A stretch of DNA of 64,000 nucleotides from Rhizobium sp. BK316 (GTDB lineage: Bacteria; Pseudomonadota; Alphaproteobacteria; Rhizobiales; Rhizobiaceae): the NCBI RefSeq assembly GCF_014193695.1, contig NZ_JACHZR010000001.1, positions 657,309-721,308 on the forward strand, in the 5' to 3' direction. Below are positions 18,289 to 27,502 of this stretch, piece by piece; position 1 is the stretch's first letter, and the number at the start of each line of letters is the position of its first letter. A program made the position numbers and the translations under genes. The notes beneath the pieces were generated by a model. That model was given only the letters and a program-made list of their open reading frames with translations, made no database searches and was not told where the DNA came from.

Positions 18289-19287
18289 ATGAAGAAAGTG
18301 CTTGTGGCGGGCGGAGCCGGTTTTCTCGGATCCCATTTGTGCGATAGGCTTTTAAATCGCACCGACATCGAAAAACTGGTCGTTGTTGATAACCTTTGGA
18401 CTGGCCGTGAGGCGAATATTTCTCATATCCGAGATCCCCGCTTCCAGTTTGTGCGATCCGATGTTGAAAACCTTCAGACGTCGGACAAGTTTGACGAAGT
18501 ATACCACCTTGCTTCTCCCGCATCGCCACCGTGGTATATGAAGGAACCCAAGAGAACCATTTCGGCAAATCTCATCGGAGCGTTCCGTCTTCTGGACCTT
18601 CTGAAAAAAGGAGGACGCTTCTGTTTCACCTCGTCCTCGGAGGTCTATGGCGATCCCCTCGTCTCACCGCAGCCGGAGTCCTATAAGGGCCAGGTCGATT
18701 GCACCGGGCCACGCTCATCCTACGATGAAAGCAAACGCTGCACCGAGTCCTTGCTGTTCGAGATGCAGCGCACACAAGGTCTGGACGTTAAAATCGTTCG
18801 ACCCTTCAACGTATACGGACCGAGGACACGGCCGGACGACGGCCGCGCCGTCTCCAATTTCGTCGCCCAGGCCCTGACCGGCCGCCCCATTACGGTGTTC
18901 GGGGATGGCCTCCAATCCCGAAGCTGGGGCTATGTCGACGACATCATTGACGGCTTCGCGCGTTATTTCTGGATGAACGAGACGGATTATAGAGGGCCGC
19001 TTAACGTCGGGAACGATCGGGAGATCGCAGTCCTGGAAGTGGCTCAGTATATTTCGCGCCTGATGGGTGGTATTCCGATCGTCTTCGAGCCCTCACCGCC
19101 GCACGATCCGACAAACAGACGGCCGGATCTGACGAATGCAAATTATGTAATGCCCGAATGGTCGTGTGCGATCAGCTATGAGGAAGGCGTCGCAAAGACG
19201 CTCGACTGGTTCAGGCAGGACATGAAAATCACTGCGGCAGAGGTGGCCGAGGCGGGCTCCCGCCGGCTGGCCAAGGCAGGACGCTAA
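18289..19287 (+). CDS. NAD-dependent sugar-nucleotide epimerase/dehydratase (UDP-glucuronate decarboxylase-like)
   Basis: An extended SDR of 332 residues. The Rossmann motif GGAGFLGSH is at residues 8-16, the catalytic block FTSSSEVYGDP follows near residue 117, and the Tyr-Lys pair is Tyr145 and Lys149 (SSYDESKR). VRPFNVYGPRTRPDDGRAV and LQSRSWGYVDDIIDG are typical of UDP-glucuronate decarboxylases and related UDP-sugar enzymes, so UDP-xylose formation is the best guess; a 4-epimerase or 4,6-dehydratase remains possible. GGAGAAG lies just before the ATG. It is the first gene of the glycan cluster and would supply an activated sugar to the glycosyltransferases. Confidence 0.85.
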   Translation: MKKVLVAGGAGFLGSHLCDRLLNRTDIEKLVVVDNLWTGREANISHIRDPRFQFVRSDVENLQTSDKFDEVYHLASPASPPWYMKEPKRTISANLIGAFRLLDLLKKGGRFCFTSSSEVYGDPLVSPQPESYKGQVDCTGPRSSYDESKRCTESLLFEMQRTQGLDVKIVRPFNVYGPRTRPDDGRAVSNFVAQALTGRPITVFGDGLQSRSWGYVDDIIDGFARYFWMNETDYRGPLNVGNDREIAVLEVAQYISRLMGGIPIVFEPSPPHDPTNRRPDLTNANYVMPEWSCAISYEEGVAKTLDWFRQDMKITAAEVAEAGSRRLAKAGR

Positions 19288-19320
19288 ACAGTTCCCCGGC
19301 ATCTGGTGCAGAGTGTAACA

Positions 19321-20499
19321 ATGAGCGACGTCATCCCGCATGACATGAAAGACAATGTCTTTCCTGTGCCTATCCGATATCTGGATCTTTCATCGGATGA
19401 CGTCGGTGCCAATGCCCCGGCCATTGACACCGGGCTTGTCGTCTTCGTCTCCGAAGGCCTTCCCGTCGGTCAGGCCTATATCGAGGGGTCAGAAAGCCCG
19501 GCCGCGCTGGCTGCGCACGCCGTGTTGCCAGAAACCGTTGAACACGCTCGGGATGTGATGCACACGCCGATCAGGAACCGCGACGTCAGCCTCCTGATCT
19601 GCACCAAGGATCGGCCGGACGAACTGGCCAGATGTCTGGCATCGATCCCCAAGCAGTCTCTGCCTCCGGCTGAGGTCATCGTCGTCGACAACGCCTCAAC
19701 CGGTGATGGCACGCGCCGCGTCGTGGAGGCGGCCGGCGCGACCTATGTGCGCGAGAACAGGATCGGGCTGGACTATGCCCGCAATGCCGCCGTGCGCGCG
19801 GCAAAGACCGAGTTCGTGGCGTTCACGGATGACGACGTGGTCCTGCATGAACGCTGGCTGGAAAACCTGATGAAGGCCTTCGATCGGCCCGAAATCGGAT
19901 GCGTCACCGGCCTTGTCCTTCCCGGCGAACTTTCCACGCCCGCGCAATTGATATTCGAAACCCATTGGGGATTTGGCAGAGGCTATAAGCGCCTGGATTT
20001 CGGCCAGGACTTCTATCGCCAAAGCGCACCATACGGGGCACCTGCCTGGTTGATCGGCGCGGGTGCAAGCCAGGCGTTCCGGCGCAAGGTATTCGACGAT
20101 ATAGGATTGTTCGACGTGCGGCTGGATATGGGTGCGGCAGGGTGTTCGGGCGATTCCGAATTCTGGAATCGCCTTCTCCATCACGGGGGTACCTGTCGCT
20201 ACGAGCCGACGGCGGTTTCCTGGCATTTCCATCGCAAGGAGATGAAGGGGCTCGCCAAGCAGATCCGCCAATATATGAGCGGCCATGTGGCAGCCTTGCT
20301 GGTCCAGTACCAGAACACCGGAAACCGGGGCAATCTGCGGCGCATCCTGGTCGCGTTGCCGCGATATTATCTCCAGAGGTTGAAGAAACGGCTGCCCAAC
20401 GGAGCGACCTCTGACACCTTCTTTCTCAAGGAGGAAATACTGGGGTGCCTGAACGGCGCCTGGTATGTCCTTCGCCGCTGGAAGATGCCGGCATGGTAA
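19321..20499 (+). CDS. family 2 glycosyltransferase with N-terminal extension
   Basis: Transfers a sugar from a nucleotide donor by inversion. The protein has 392 residues from the ATG at 19321; a GTG five codons earlier is a possible alternative. The first 90 residues or so are an unassigned extension. The GT-A domain begins with VSLLICTKDRPDEL, has VIVVDNAS, and carries the metal-binding Asp170-Asp172 in AFTDDDVVLHERWLE. There is a conserved SWHFHRKEMKG-type segment near the acceptor side and no strong membrane segment. The next gene's ATG overlaps its stop by seven bases (ATGGTAA). Confidence 0.88.
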   Translation: MSDVIPHDMKDNVFPVPIRYLDLSSDDVGANAPAIDTGLVVFVSEGLPVGQAYIEGSESPAALAAHAVLPETVEHARDVMHTPIRNRDVSLLICTKDRPDELARCLASIPKQSLPPAEVIVVDNASTGDGTRRVVEAAGATYVRENRIGLDYARNAAVRAAKTEFVAFTDDDVVLHERWLENLMKAFDRPEIGCVTGLVLPGELSTPAQLIFETHWGFGRGYKRLDFGQDFYRQSAPYGAPAWLIGAGASQAFRRKVFDDIGLFDVRLDMGAAGCSGDSEFWNRLLHHGGTCRYEPTAVSWHFHRKEMKGLAKQIRQYMSGHVAALLVQYQNTGNRGNLRRILVALPRYYLQRLKKRLPNGATSDTFFLKEEILGCLNGAWYVLRRWKMPAW

Positions 20500-23400
20500 C
20501 CGCATCGAAGCCGGACATATCGTTCCTCATCCCCGCCTATAACGCGGCAGAAACTCTGGCCGACTGTCTGGGCAGCCTGCAAAAACAGTCGGTGTCGAAC
20601 TGGCAGGCGGTAGTCGTCGATGACGGTTCGAAAGACGATACCTGGAATGTGCTCGAAGGTTTTGCGAAAGCGGACAGTCGGATTCTGATCCATCGCCAGG
20701 CGAATGCCGGCGCATCCGCAGCGCGTAACACTGCCGCCGGGTTTGCGACTGCCCCTTTTTTCTGCATGCTTGATGCGGATGACTGGCTGGATCCTGTTTT
20801 TATCGAAAGCATGCTGCCGGTCGCTGCGGATGGCGCTCAGCCGGTGATTGCCTGCTGCAGCTATCGCCGCGTCACACCGGATGGCCGGATGCTGGGGATC
20901 GAAATACCCCCTGATCTCGCCGGCGACAGGGCAAAGCGGGAGTTCTCGTCGTTCTGTGCCCAGGCCATTCATACGGTGGTCTTTCCCAAGGATCTTTTCA
21001 TCAAGCTGGGCGGCATGGATGTCGAGCTGCAGACCTGCGAGGATTGGGATCTCTGGCTTCGCATGGCGTTTGCAGGAGCAGCATTCCGACAGATCGACCA
21101 GTGCCTTGCATTCTATCGCATGAAGCCCGGCTCTCTCTCGGGCGATCCGCATAAAATGGTAAGGGACGCGGTCCGTGTTACCACCAGGGCGCAAGCCCTG
21201 GGCATGGAAGGGAAACAGCCGGCGGACGATGAGGATGCGCGGTGGACGGCGCCGGCTCTCGGGCAATTGCGGATGCTAGCATGGGCCGCTTCGGCCAACC
21301 TGTGTGTGGGGGCCGATCTAACCGCGCTGGCAGAGCTTCTTCCGGAATTTCCCAACGCCGCAGGTTATGAAGGCTTCCTCGCCGCGGTGATACTGCATGG
21401 ATTGCAAACAGGTCTGGCAGTTGCGAATGCCGCCGATCTCGTCGATCTGCAGGAGCGTTGGAAACCAGCATTCCTCGACATTGTCCAATTGCTCGAGCAG
21501 CACTCGCTGCCCGGGACCGGGCGTCGGCTGAAGGAATTCATTGTCTGGTCGATCTCGGCGGCCGACATGTCGCGTTCCTTCGTGCTTGAGCATCTGCAGG
21601 TGGCTGTCGTCGATGCTGGCAAACTGATCCCTATTAGCAAGGTGGACGAGGCCGATACGCTGTTGCTGCAGGTCTTTTCCGGAGGGCGACATATCGGATC
21701 CTATGTCGGCCCCCTGTGGGGAGACCTCTCTGTTCGCGCTCAACTCAGGCTCATCATCGATGAACTGCGAGCTGGAAGGCGCTTGCCCACGCCTTTGACC
21801 TTTTCCTATGCCCGCTTCTGGGTAGCCGAAGCCATTCGCAACGCTAGGGTTTTGGGCAAAATCGCCCGTCAACGGCGGGGGCGACGGCGACAGCTTGGAC
21901 AGCTTTCCTACGCGATACGTCGGAACGCGTTTATCAAGTCTGCGGCAAAGGGAGTTGGGGACAATGACGCGCGCCTGTTGGAGGTGCAATCGCGTTACGA
22001 GCGGCGGTTCACCGGACCGGCTGCTGAGGCGAGCGACGCCTCTCCCGAAACGGAAGGCAAGCAAACGGCTCTGCCGGAAGCCGCGACGAAAGAGGAATAT
22101 TGGGAACGTGTTTTTGAGCGCCCGGATCCGTGGAATTACCTCTCTGTCTACGAACAGGTCAAATACGAGCAGACGCTGAGCCTTATTCCCGACGGTATAG
22201 AAAGAGCGCTCGAGCTCGCCTGCGCAGAAGGAATTTTCACGGCAAAGCTTGCACAGAAGGTCGGTTTCCTGACGGCCACGGATATTTCCCGCCGCGCCAT
22301 TGAAAGGGCGTCCGAGAGATGTCGGGAGTGTCCGAACGCGGAGTTTCGCGTCCTGGATTTCGTCGGGAGCGAACTTCCGCCCGAGCAGGATCTGATCGTC
22401 TGTTCGGAGGTCCTGTACTATATGGACGACGAGAAAATCCTGGAGCAGGTATGCCGGAAGATCGCGACGGCCTTGAAACCGGGCGGTTGCCTTGTCACGG
22501 CGCATGCCCATATCCGTCGCGACGAACCCGGCAGAACCGGTTTCGACTGGAATAATCCGTTTGGCGTGGGCACGATCAAGAAGGTCCTGTCGAACCTGCC
22601 TGATCTTGTGCTGGAAGAAACGATCGAGACCGAGCTTTACGCGGTTCATCGGTTCGCAAAGCGCAAGTCGGCAACACCGGCCGTGCGTGTCGAACCCTAC
22701 GGCGTCCCTCTCGATGCCGATGTGGCCAAGCACATCATCTGGGGGCCGGCCGGTGTCGATCGCGGGTCGGCATGGACGAACGAGGCTACGACTTCGGTTC
22801 CTGTGCTCATGTATCACAGAATTGCGCTCGACGGGCCGGACGCACTCCGTCGATTTCGGGTCGCGCCGGAGGTCTTTCGCAAGCAGATGCAGTTCCTCCG
22901 GCGGCAGGGCTATTATACGCTGACGGCCCAGAACCTGGCCGCGCTGCTGCGTGAGGGCAAACCCATCCAAGGACGTCCCGTCGTCCTGACCTTTGACGAC
23001 GCCTATCTCGACTTTCTCACCGCCGCCTTCCCCATTCTGGCTGAGAACGGGTTCGGCGCAGACGTTTTCGTGGTAACGGACAAGGTCGGTGGCCGGTCGG
23101 ATTGGGATGCCGCCTACGGGGAACCGGCCCCGCTGATGTCCTGGGCCGACATCAGGATCCTGCAGCGGCAGGGAATCTGCTTCGGATCCCATTTGGCGTC
23201 TCACAGGCCGGCAAGTTCGCTCGACAATGCTACATTGCTGGGCGAAGCGGCTCTGTCGCGCGATGCGCTTGAAAGCCGGCTGGGCGAGGCTGTGACGTCC
23301 ATCGCCCTTCCCTTCGGCTCCACCGATTTCCGCGTTCCCGGCATTCTTGCTCACACCGGTTACGAGATCGGCTTTTCGACAAAGCCTTCAAGGGTGAGCT

Positions 23401-23504
23401 CTGCCGACCATGCACTTTCCCTGCCACGCCTTGAAGTTCGCGGCGACCTTCCCCTCGAGGCCTTTGCCGAGTTGATGGGCCAACCCGATGCGTTCATTGG
23501 ATAG
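20493..23504 (+). CDS. three-part fusion: GT2 glycosyltransferase + NodS-like methyltransferase + NodB-like deacetylase
   Basis: 1003 residues in three recognisable parts. Residues 1-230 are a family 2 glycosyltransferase (ISFLIPAYNAAETL, VVVDDGSKDDTW, metal site Asp94-Asp97 DADDW). Residues 230-530 are unassigned. Residues 533-722 are a SAM methyltransferase with the NodS-family opening DPWNYLSVYEQVKYEQTL, the SAM loop ALELACAEG and SEVLYYM. Residues 769-1003 are a polysaccharide deacetylase with VPVLMYHRI, the TFDD motif (Asp835, Asp836), His900 and His904 (SHLASH), and the closing LPRLEVRGDL. In Nod factor synthesis NodB deacetylates and NodS N-methylates the freed amine; here similar activities are tied to a transferase. 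The ATG at 20493 is preferred over a start at 20445 because it overlaps the upstream stop and begins at the domain. Confidence 0.85.
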   Translation: MVTASKPDISFLIPAYNAAETLADCLGSLQKQSVSNWQAVVVDDGSKDDTWNVLEGFAKADSRILIHRQANAGASAARNTAAGFATAPFFCMLDADDWLDPVFIESMLPVAADGAQPVIACCSYRRVTPDGRMLGIEIPPDLAGDRAKREFSSFCAQAIHTVVFPKDLFIKLGGMDVELQTCEDWDLWLRMAFAGAAFRQIDQCLAFYRMKPGSLSGDPHKMVRDAVRVTTRAQALGMEGKQPADDEDARWTAPALGQLRMLAWAASANLCVGADLTALAELLPEFPNAAGYEGFLAAVILHGLQTGLAVANAADLVDLQERWKPAFLDIVQLLEQHSLPGTGRRLKEFIVWSISAADMSRSFVLEHLQVAVVDAGKLIPISKVDEADTLLLQVFSGGRHIGSYVGPLWGDLSVRAQLRLIIDELRAGRRLPTPLTFSYARFWVAEAIRNARVLGKIARQRRGRRRQLGQLSYAIRRNAFIKSAAKGVGDNDARLLEVQSRYERRFTGPAAEASDASPETEGKQTALPEAATKEEYWERVFERPDPWNYLSVYEQVKYEQTLSLIPDGIERALELACAEGIFTAKLAQKVGFLTATDISRRAIERASERCRECPNAEFRVLDFVGSELPPEQDLIVCSEVLYYMDDEKILEQVCRKIATALKPGGCLVTAHAHIRRDEPGRTGFDWNNPFGVGTIKKVLSNLPDLVLEETIETELYAVHRFAKRKSATPAVRVEPYGVPLDADVAKHIIWGPAGVDRGSAWTNEATTSVPVLMYHRIALDGPDALRRFRVAPEVFRKQMQFLRRQGYYTLTAQNLAALLREGKPIQGRPVVLTFDDAYLDFLTAAFPILAENGFGADVFVVTDKVGGRSDWDAAYGEPAPLMSWADIRILQRQGICFGSHLASHRPASSLDNATLLGEAALSRDALESRLGEAVTSIALPFGSTDFRVPGILAHTGYEIGFSTKPSRVSSADHALSLPRLEVRGDLPLEAFAELMGQPDAFIG

Positions 23505-23510
23505 CAAGCG

Positions 23511-24596
23511 ATGAGCGCCGATTTCCTCCCTTTGGTCACGGTCGTCATTCCGGCCTACAATGCCGAGAAAACACTTATTGGGACGCTTCTGAGCGTATCG
23601 AACCAGACCTATGAATGCCTCGAGATCCTCGTGGTGGACGATGGTTCACAGGACAGAACCTACGAACTGGCAAGCGAATATCGCCGCAAAGATCTGCGTG
23701 TCAAAGTCCTGCGACAGGAAAATGGCGGCGTGGCGCGTGCCCGCAATCACGGAATCCGCGAAGCGACCGGAAGCTACATCGCGCCGATCGATGCCGATGA
23801 TCTCTGGCACCCCCGCAAGATCGAATTGCAGGTCCGGGCTTTAGGAAACTTACCGGAAGGACGAGGGGTCGCTTACAACTGGTATGCGGCAATCGACGCT
23901 GATGATGTGATTTTCAGCCACTCGCGGCCCGTGCTGTACAGAGGCGACGTCTTCGAAATCATGGCTCGGGAAAACTTTATCGGCAACGGCAGCACGCCGC
24001 TCATGCCTCGCGCGGATGTCCTGGCATGCGGCGGCTATGATCCGGCGTTGCGTGATCAAAAGGCCGAGGGATGCGAAGACCTGAAACTTTATCTCGCACT
24101 CGCCGAAAGGCTGCCTTTCGCCGCGGTTCCTGGTTTTCTGACCGGATACCGATTCACTCAGGGAAACATGTCGAGCAACGCCCACCGCATGCTGAGATCT
24201 CATACCCTGGTGATGGCAGAGGTCAAGAAACGTCACCCGCATCTTGCCGCCTCCGTCGCCGTTGCGGAATTCGACACGGCACGATGGTATTTCGACAAGG
24301 CGATTTCCAGTGGAGACCAAGATCAGATCAGGAAACTGGCACCGATGATCGCCAGACGGTTCCCTGTGAAATTCGCCGTCCATGGCGCTCGCCTCGTCTG
24401 GCGCGCAACCAAGAGTCGAGCGCGGCGACTGGCAAATCGACTGCCAAAGCATCCAACACCATTTGCCCCGCCGATGCTAGACGGAGCGATGAGGATCGCA
24501 TTTCCTGAAAGCGGTACGTCATTCCATGATCGCGTTGAAGCGGCTGCCGCCGGTCGGGCCGGTCAGCCCATCAAGCCGCACGCTGGTGATGCATGA
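23511..24596 (+). CDS. family 2 glycosyltransferase
   Basis: 361 residues. The GT-A core is at the N-terminus: VTVVIPAYNAEKTL, ILVVDDGSQDRTY, and the metal-binding Asp94 and following residues in PIDADDLWHPRKIE. A later block with FIGNGSTPLMPRADVL, GCEDLKLYLALAERL and QGNMSSNAHRM is shared almost word for word with the gene at 26346-27458, so the two are paralogues placed on either side of the exporter. No membrane segment is evident. It starts seven bases after the fusion gene, and its stop overlaps the exporter ATG (ATGA). Confidence 0.9.
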   Translation: MSADFLPLVTVVIPAYNAEKTLIGTLLSVSNQTYECLEILVVDDGSQDRTYELASEYRRKDLRVKVLRQENGGVARARNHGIREATGSYIAPIDADDLWHPRKIELQVRALGNLPEGRGVAYNWYAAIDADDVIFSHSRPVLYRGDVFEIMARENFIGNGSTPLMPRADVLACGGYDPALRDQKAEGCEDLKLYLALAERLPFAAVPGFLTGYRFTQGNMSSNAHRMLRSHTLVMAEVKKRHPHLAASVAVAEFDTARWYFDKAISSGDQDQIRKLAPMIARRFPVKFAVHGARLVWRATKSRARRLANRLPKHPTPFAPPMLDGAMRIAFPESGTSFHDRVEAAAAGRAGQPIKPHAGDA

Positions 24597-26335
24597 CGAC
24601 GATCCGAAAATCCGTTTCCGGCAAGCCAACAGGCGCCTTCAACCTGGTCATCGCGGCCCGTTTCCGAGAGCTTCTGCAACTCGTTCCAGGGCTTCGGATG
24701 AAGACCTCGGTGATGATCGTCGTCGGCATCCTGAGCGGTCTGATGGAAATGGTCGGGATCACCTTTCTTGTCAGCCTCATTTTTCTCCTCGGCCAGCAGG
24801 GTTCTGCTTCCGGCGCAGCTGTCGGCTGGCTTCCCGCATTTTTCGGTGAGTTCGATACCGCGATCTCGAAGCCGATGCTGGTCACCATCCTCATCTGCGC
24901 GATCGTCCTCAGGATCGTGCTGGGCTTTGCCAACTCCATCATTGCGAGCACTGTCAGCCATCAGATCAGCGATCGCATTCGGCGTCGTCTCTATTCAAAA
25001 ATCCTGGCGATCCCGTTCCAGCGCTTTCAGCATTACGAGCGCAGCGACATCATGAATGTGATCGCCACTGAATCCTATGCCGTAGCTTCGGCTCATACGA
25101 GCCTCGTTCGTCTCGGGATCAGTCTCGGGACCATTGTCATCTTCGGCGCCGGAATGCTGGTGATGGCATGGCCGATCGCGTTGCTCGGACTTGTCTTCGG
25201 CGTTATCCATAACCTGACGCTCGGTCTTTTTGCCGATGCCTACCGGCGTATCGGCGAGACCGCCCTTTCGGCGGTGGAGGACCTGACGCAATTAACATGG
25301 ACCACGCTTCAGGCCTTAAAGGCGGTGAAAAGCTTCGGCCTGGAAAACCGCCATGAGAGCATTTTCGATGCCCTTTCCAAAGATGTCGGGCAAGCCTGGT
25401 CCCGTTCCGACCGTTTGGGCGCGGCAACGTCGCTATTGAGCGAGGCGCTGACATTCGGCGTGATTCTGACGATCATCCTGTCTTCGCAGTTTCTCCCGGT
25501 GGATTTCCGCGCAGCCTTGTCGGCCACTGTCCTTCTCTACAGGCTTCAGCCGCATATCAAGGACTTCGACTCTCAGATCCTTGGCCTCCATGCCCTGGAG
25601 GCCTCCTTGCAGAACGTTCTCGCGATAATTTCCGAAGCGGATGATGCGCGACAAGCCTCCGACCGGGAAGAGCTGCGACATCTACAAGGCGAGATTGTTT
25701 TCCATGATGTTTCCTTCTCTTATGAAGGCAGCAGCCTTCCCGCTGTCAGCCATGTCAGCTTCTCTATCAGGACCGGCGAGACGACCGCGCTGACAGGGCC
25801 GAGCGGCTCCGGCAAGACAACCATCCTCAATATGCTTCTCGACCTCATCCAGCCGACGGAGGGTCGCATCACCCTCGACGGCAAGGATCTTTCGACCATC
25901 GAACGATCAAGCTGGTTGCGGCAACTTTCAGTCTCGGGCCAGGATGTCGAACTGATGGAGGGCACGGTCCTCGACAATATCCGCTTCCGTCGCGAGATCT
26001 CCGAGGAAGATGTCCGTTGGGCCGCCGATATGGCCTGCGCAACTGAGTTTATAGAGAAATTACCCTACGGCTTCGACGAATGGCTGGGCGATGAGGCAAT
26101 AAGGCTTTCGGGCGGCCAGCGGCAGCGCATTGGCCTGGCGCGGGCGCTCGCCGGCCGGCCTGAGATACTGCTCCTGGACGAAGCGACAAATGCGCTCGAC
26201 GAGGCGACGGAAGCGAGGGTGCTTTCCCTCCTGCTTAAGGAATATCAGGGCCGAACGCTGATTATCGTCAGCCACCGACCGTCCGTCGCCAGCCTGATGA
26301 AGCATCAAATCTGTCTCGTCCCGGCTTTGGCATAA
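24593..26335 (+). CDS. ABC exporter half-transporter (MsbA/PglK type)
   Basis: 580 residues: an N-terminal membrane domain of about six helices (KTSVMIVVGILSGLMEMVGI, and later LVMAWPIALLGLVFGVIH and LTFGVILTIILSSQFLPV) followed by one ATPase domain. Walker A GPSGSGKTT lies near residue 403, the signature [17 protein letters not shown] near 505, and Walker B ILLLDEATNALDE near 525. It should work as a homodimer. Its position between glycosyltransferase genes, with overlapping ends, points to flipping or export of a lipid-linked oligosaccharide or finished glycan made by this cluster. Confidence 0.9.
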   Translation: MTTIRKSVSGKPTGAFNLVIAARFRELLQLVPGLRMKTSVMIVVGILSGLMEMVGITFLVSLIFLLGQQGSASGAAVGWLPAFFGEFDTAISKPMLVTILICAIVLRIVLGFANSIIASTVSHQISDRIRRRLYSKILAIPFQRFQHYERSDIMNVIATESYAVASAHTSLVRLGISLGTIVIFGAGMLVMAWPIALLGLVFGVIHNLTLGLFADAYRRIGETALSAVEDLTQLTWTTLQALKAVKSFGLENRHESIFDALSKDVGQAWSRSDRLGAATSLLSEALTFGVILTIILSSQFLPVDFRAALSATVLLYRLQPHIKDFDSQILGLHALEASLQNVLAIISEADDARQASDREELRHLQGEIVFHDVSFSYEGSSLPAVSHVSFSIRTGETTALTGPSGSGKTTILNMLLDLIQPTEGRITLDGKDLSTIERSSWLRQLSVSGQDVELMEGTVLDNIRFRREISEEDVRWAADMACATEFIEKLPYGFDEWLGDEAIRLSGGQRQRIGLARALAGRPEILLLDEATNALDEATEARVLSLLLKEYQGRTLIIVSHRPSVASLMKHQICLVPALA

Positions 26336-26345
26336 GGAAGAAGCG

Positions 26346-27458
26346 ATGGATCGAGGAGACGCTTTTCATTCCACCCTGCCGCTGGTTTCCGTGGTCATTC
26401 CGGCCTTCAATGCTTCGACGTATATCGAGCGCACGCTTCGATCCGCTGCGCGCCAGACCTATCCGGCCCTGGAGATCATCGTCGTCAATGACGGGTCCAC
26501 CGATGACACGGCCAAACTGGTCGAGCAAATAGCGATGACGGATTCACGGATCCGCCTCCTGTCCACACCAAACCGCGGTGTAGCTGCCGCAAGGAATACC
26601 GGAATCGAGACATCGTCAGGTCAATTTGTGGCATTCCTTGACGCGGACGATCTCTGGCACCCGATGAAAATCGAGAAGCAGGTAAACGCTCTCAATCGCT
26701 TGTCCCCGCGATGGGCTGCGGTCTACGTGCTGCATTATGTCATCAATCATGACGACGAGATCATTCGCCCCGGCGGGTCCAATGTCGCTCGGGGATATAT
26801 CTATGCCCGACATCTGACTTTCAAATATATAGGCAACGGAAGCGCGCTTCTTGTCCGACGGGACGTTGCACTCGAGATCGGTGGGTTTGATAGCTCCTAC
26901 GCAGCAGCGGGTATCGGAGGCTGCGAAGATCTCGATTTCGAACTCAGGCTAGCCGCACGTTATTGCATCGAAGTCGTCCCCGAACGCCTGGTGGGATACA
27001 GAGAGTATCCGGGCAATATGTCATCCAATCACGTACGAATGGGCCAGGGTGCCTTGGAAGTTATCAAGCGCTCGCTGGCCGCAAATCCGCAGCTTCCGAG
27101 ATACGCAGCCAGGAGCGCTGTCGCACTCACTCAAAAATATGCATTCCAGCAGTACAGAGAAGCCAAGAGCCTGCATCTGTCACTCGTGACTGCTTGGGCG
27201 ATTTTTCAAAGGGATCCACGTTTCATACTTGAATTCGCATGGCAATCCAGCCGGCGCTTCATGAAGCGACTGCTGACACTCAAGACAAGGACAGCGCAGG
27301 GTGAAGATCCGCCGCAATCGAATAAATCGAGATTCGACGAGCAGATCACCCCTTCGCCTGTTGAATGCCCGGAGGGGACGGTGCGGTCGCAACGTCATCT
27401 GATGCGGCTCACTGTCATGGATGCCAGGCTGGGTTCAATTTGTGAAAGCGCCGAGTGA
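26346..27458 (+). CDS. family 2 glycosyltransferase, paralogue of the 23511 gene
   Basis: 370 residues. The core reads VSVVIPAFNASTYIERTL, IIVVNDGSTDDTAKL and LDADDLWHPMKIEKQV. The shared block is FKYIGNGSALLVRRDV, then GCEDLDFELRLAARY and YPGNMSSNHVRMGQ, and it matches the other glycosyltransferase closely. GGAAGAAG lies before the ATG. It is the last gene of the glycan cluster, and the next gene converges on it. The C-terminal 60 residues are basic and look disordered. Confidence 0.9.
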   Translation: MDRGDAFHSTLPLVSVVIPAFNASTYIERTLRSAARQTYPALEIIVVNDGSTDDTAKLVEQIAMTDSRIRLLSTPNRGVAAARNTGIETSSGQFVAFLDADDLWHPMKIEKQVNALNRLSPRWAAVYVLHYVINHDDEIIRPGGSNVARGYIYARHLTFKYIGNGSALLVRRDVALEIGGFDSSYAAAGIGGCEDLDFELRLAARYCIEVVPERLVGYREYPGNMSSNHVRMGQGALEVIKRSLAANPQLPRYAARSAVALTQKYAFQQYREAKSLHLSLVTAWAIFQRDPRFILEFAWQSSRRFMKRLLTLKTRTAQGEDPPQSNKSRFDEQITPSPVECPEGTVRSQRHLMRLTVMDARLGSICESAE

Positions 27459-27502
27459 AAGGCTCCCCGGGGTACTGAAATCGCCACAAGACCACGTGAC
27501 CT

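Noticed and set aside
21318..23354. 678-codon frame opposite the three-part fusion gene, and 618-codon frame at 41345-43201 opposite ndvB
   Set aside because: Same reason: both lie antisense to clear domains and have the amino-acid bias of a shadow frame.
18289..27458. A true Nod factor operon
   Set aside because: There is no NodC-like chitin synthase, no NodA acyltransferase, no NodIJ pair and no nod box that I could see. Only the methyltransferase and deacetylase domains resemble Nod enzymes.
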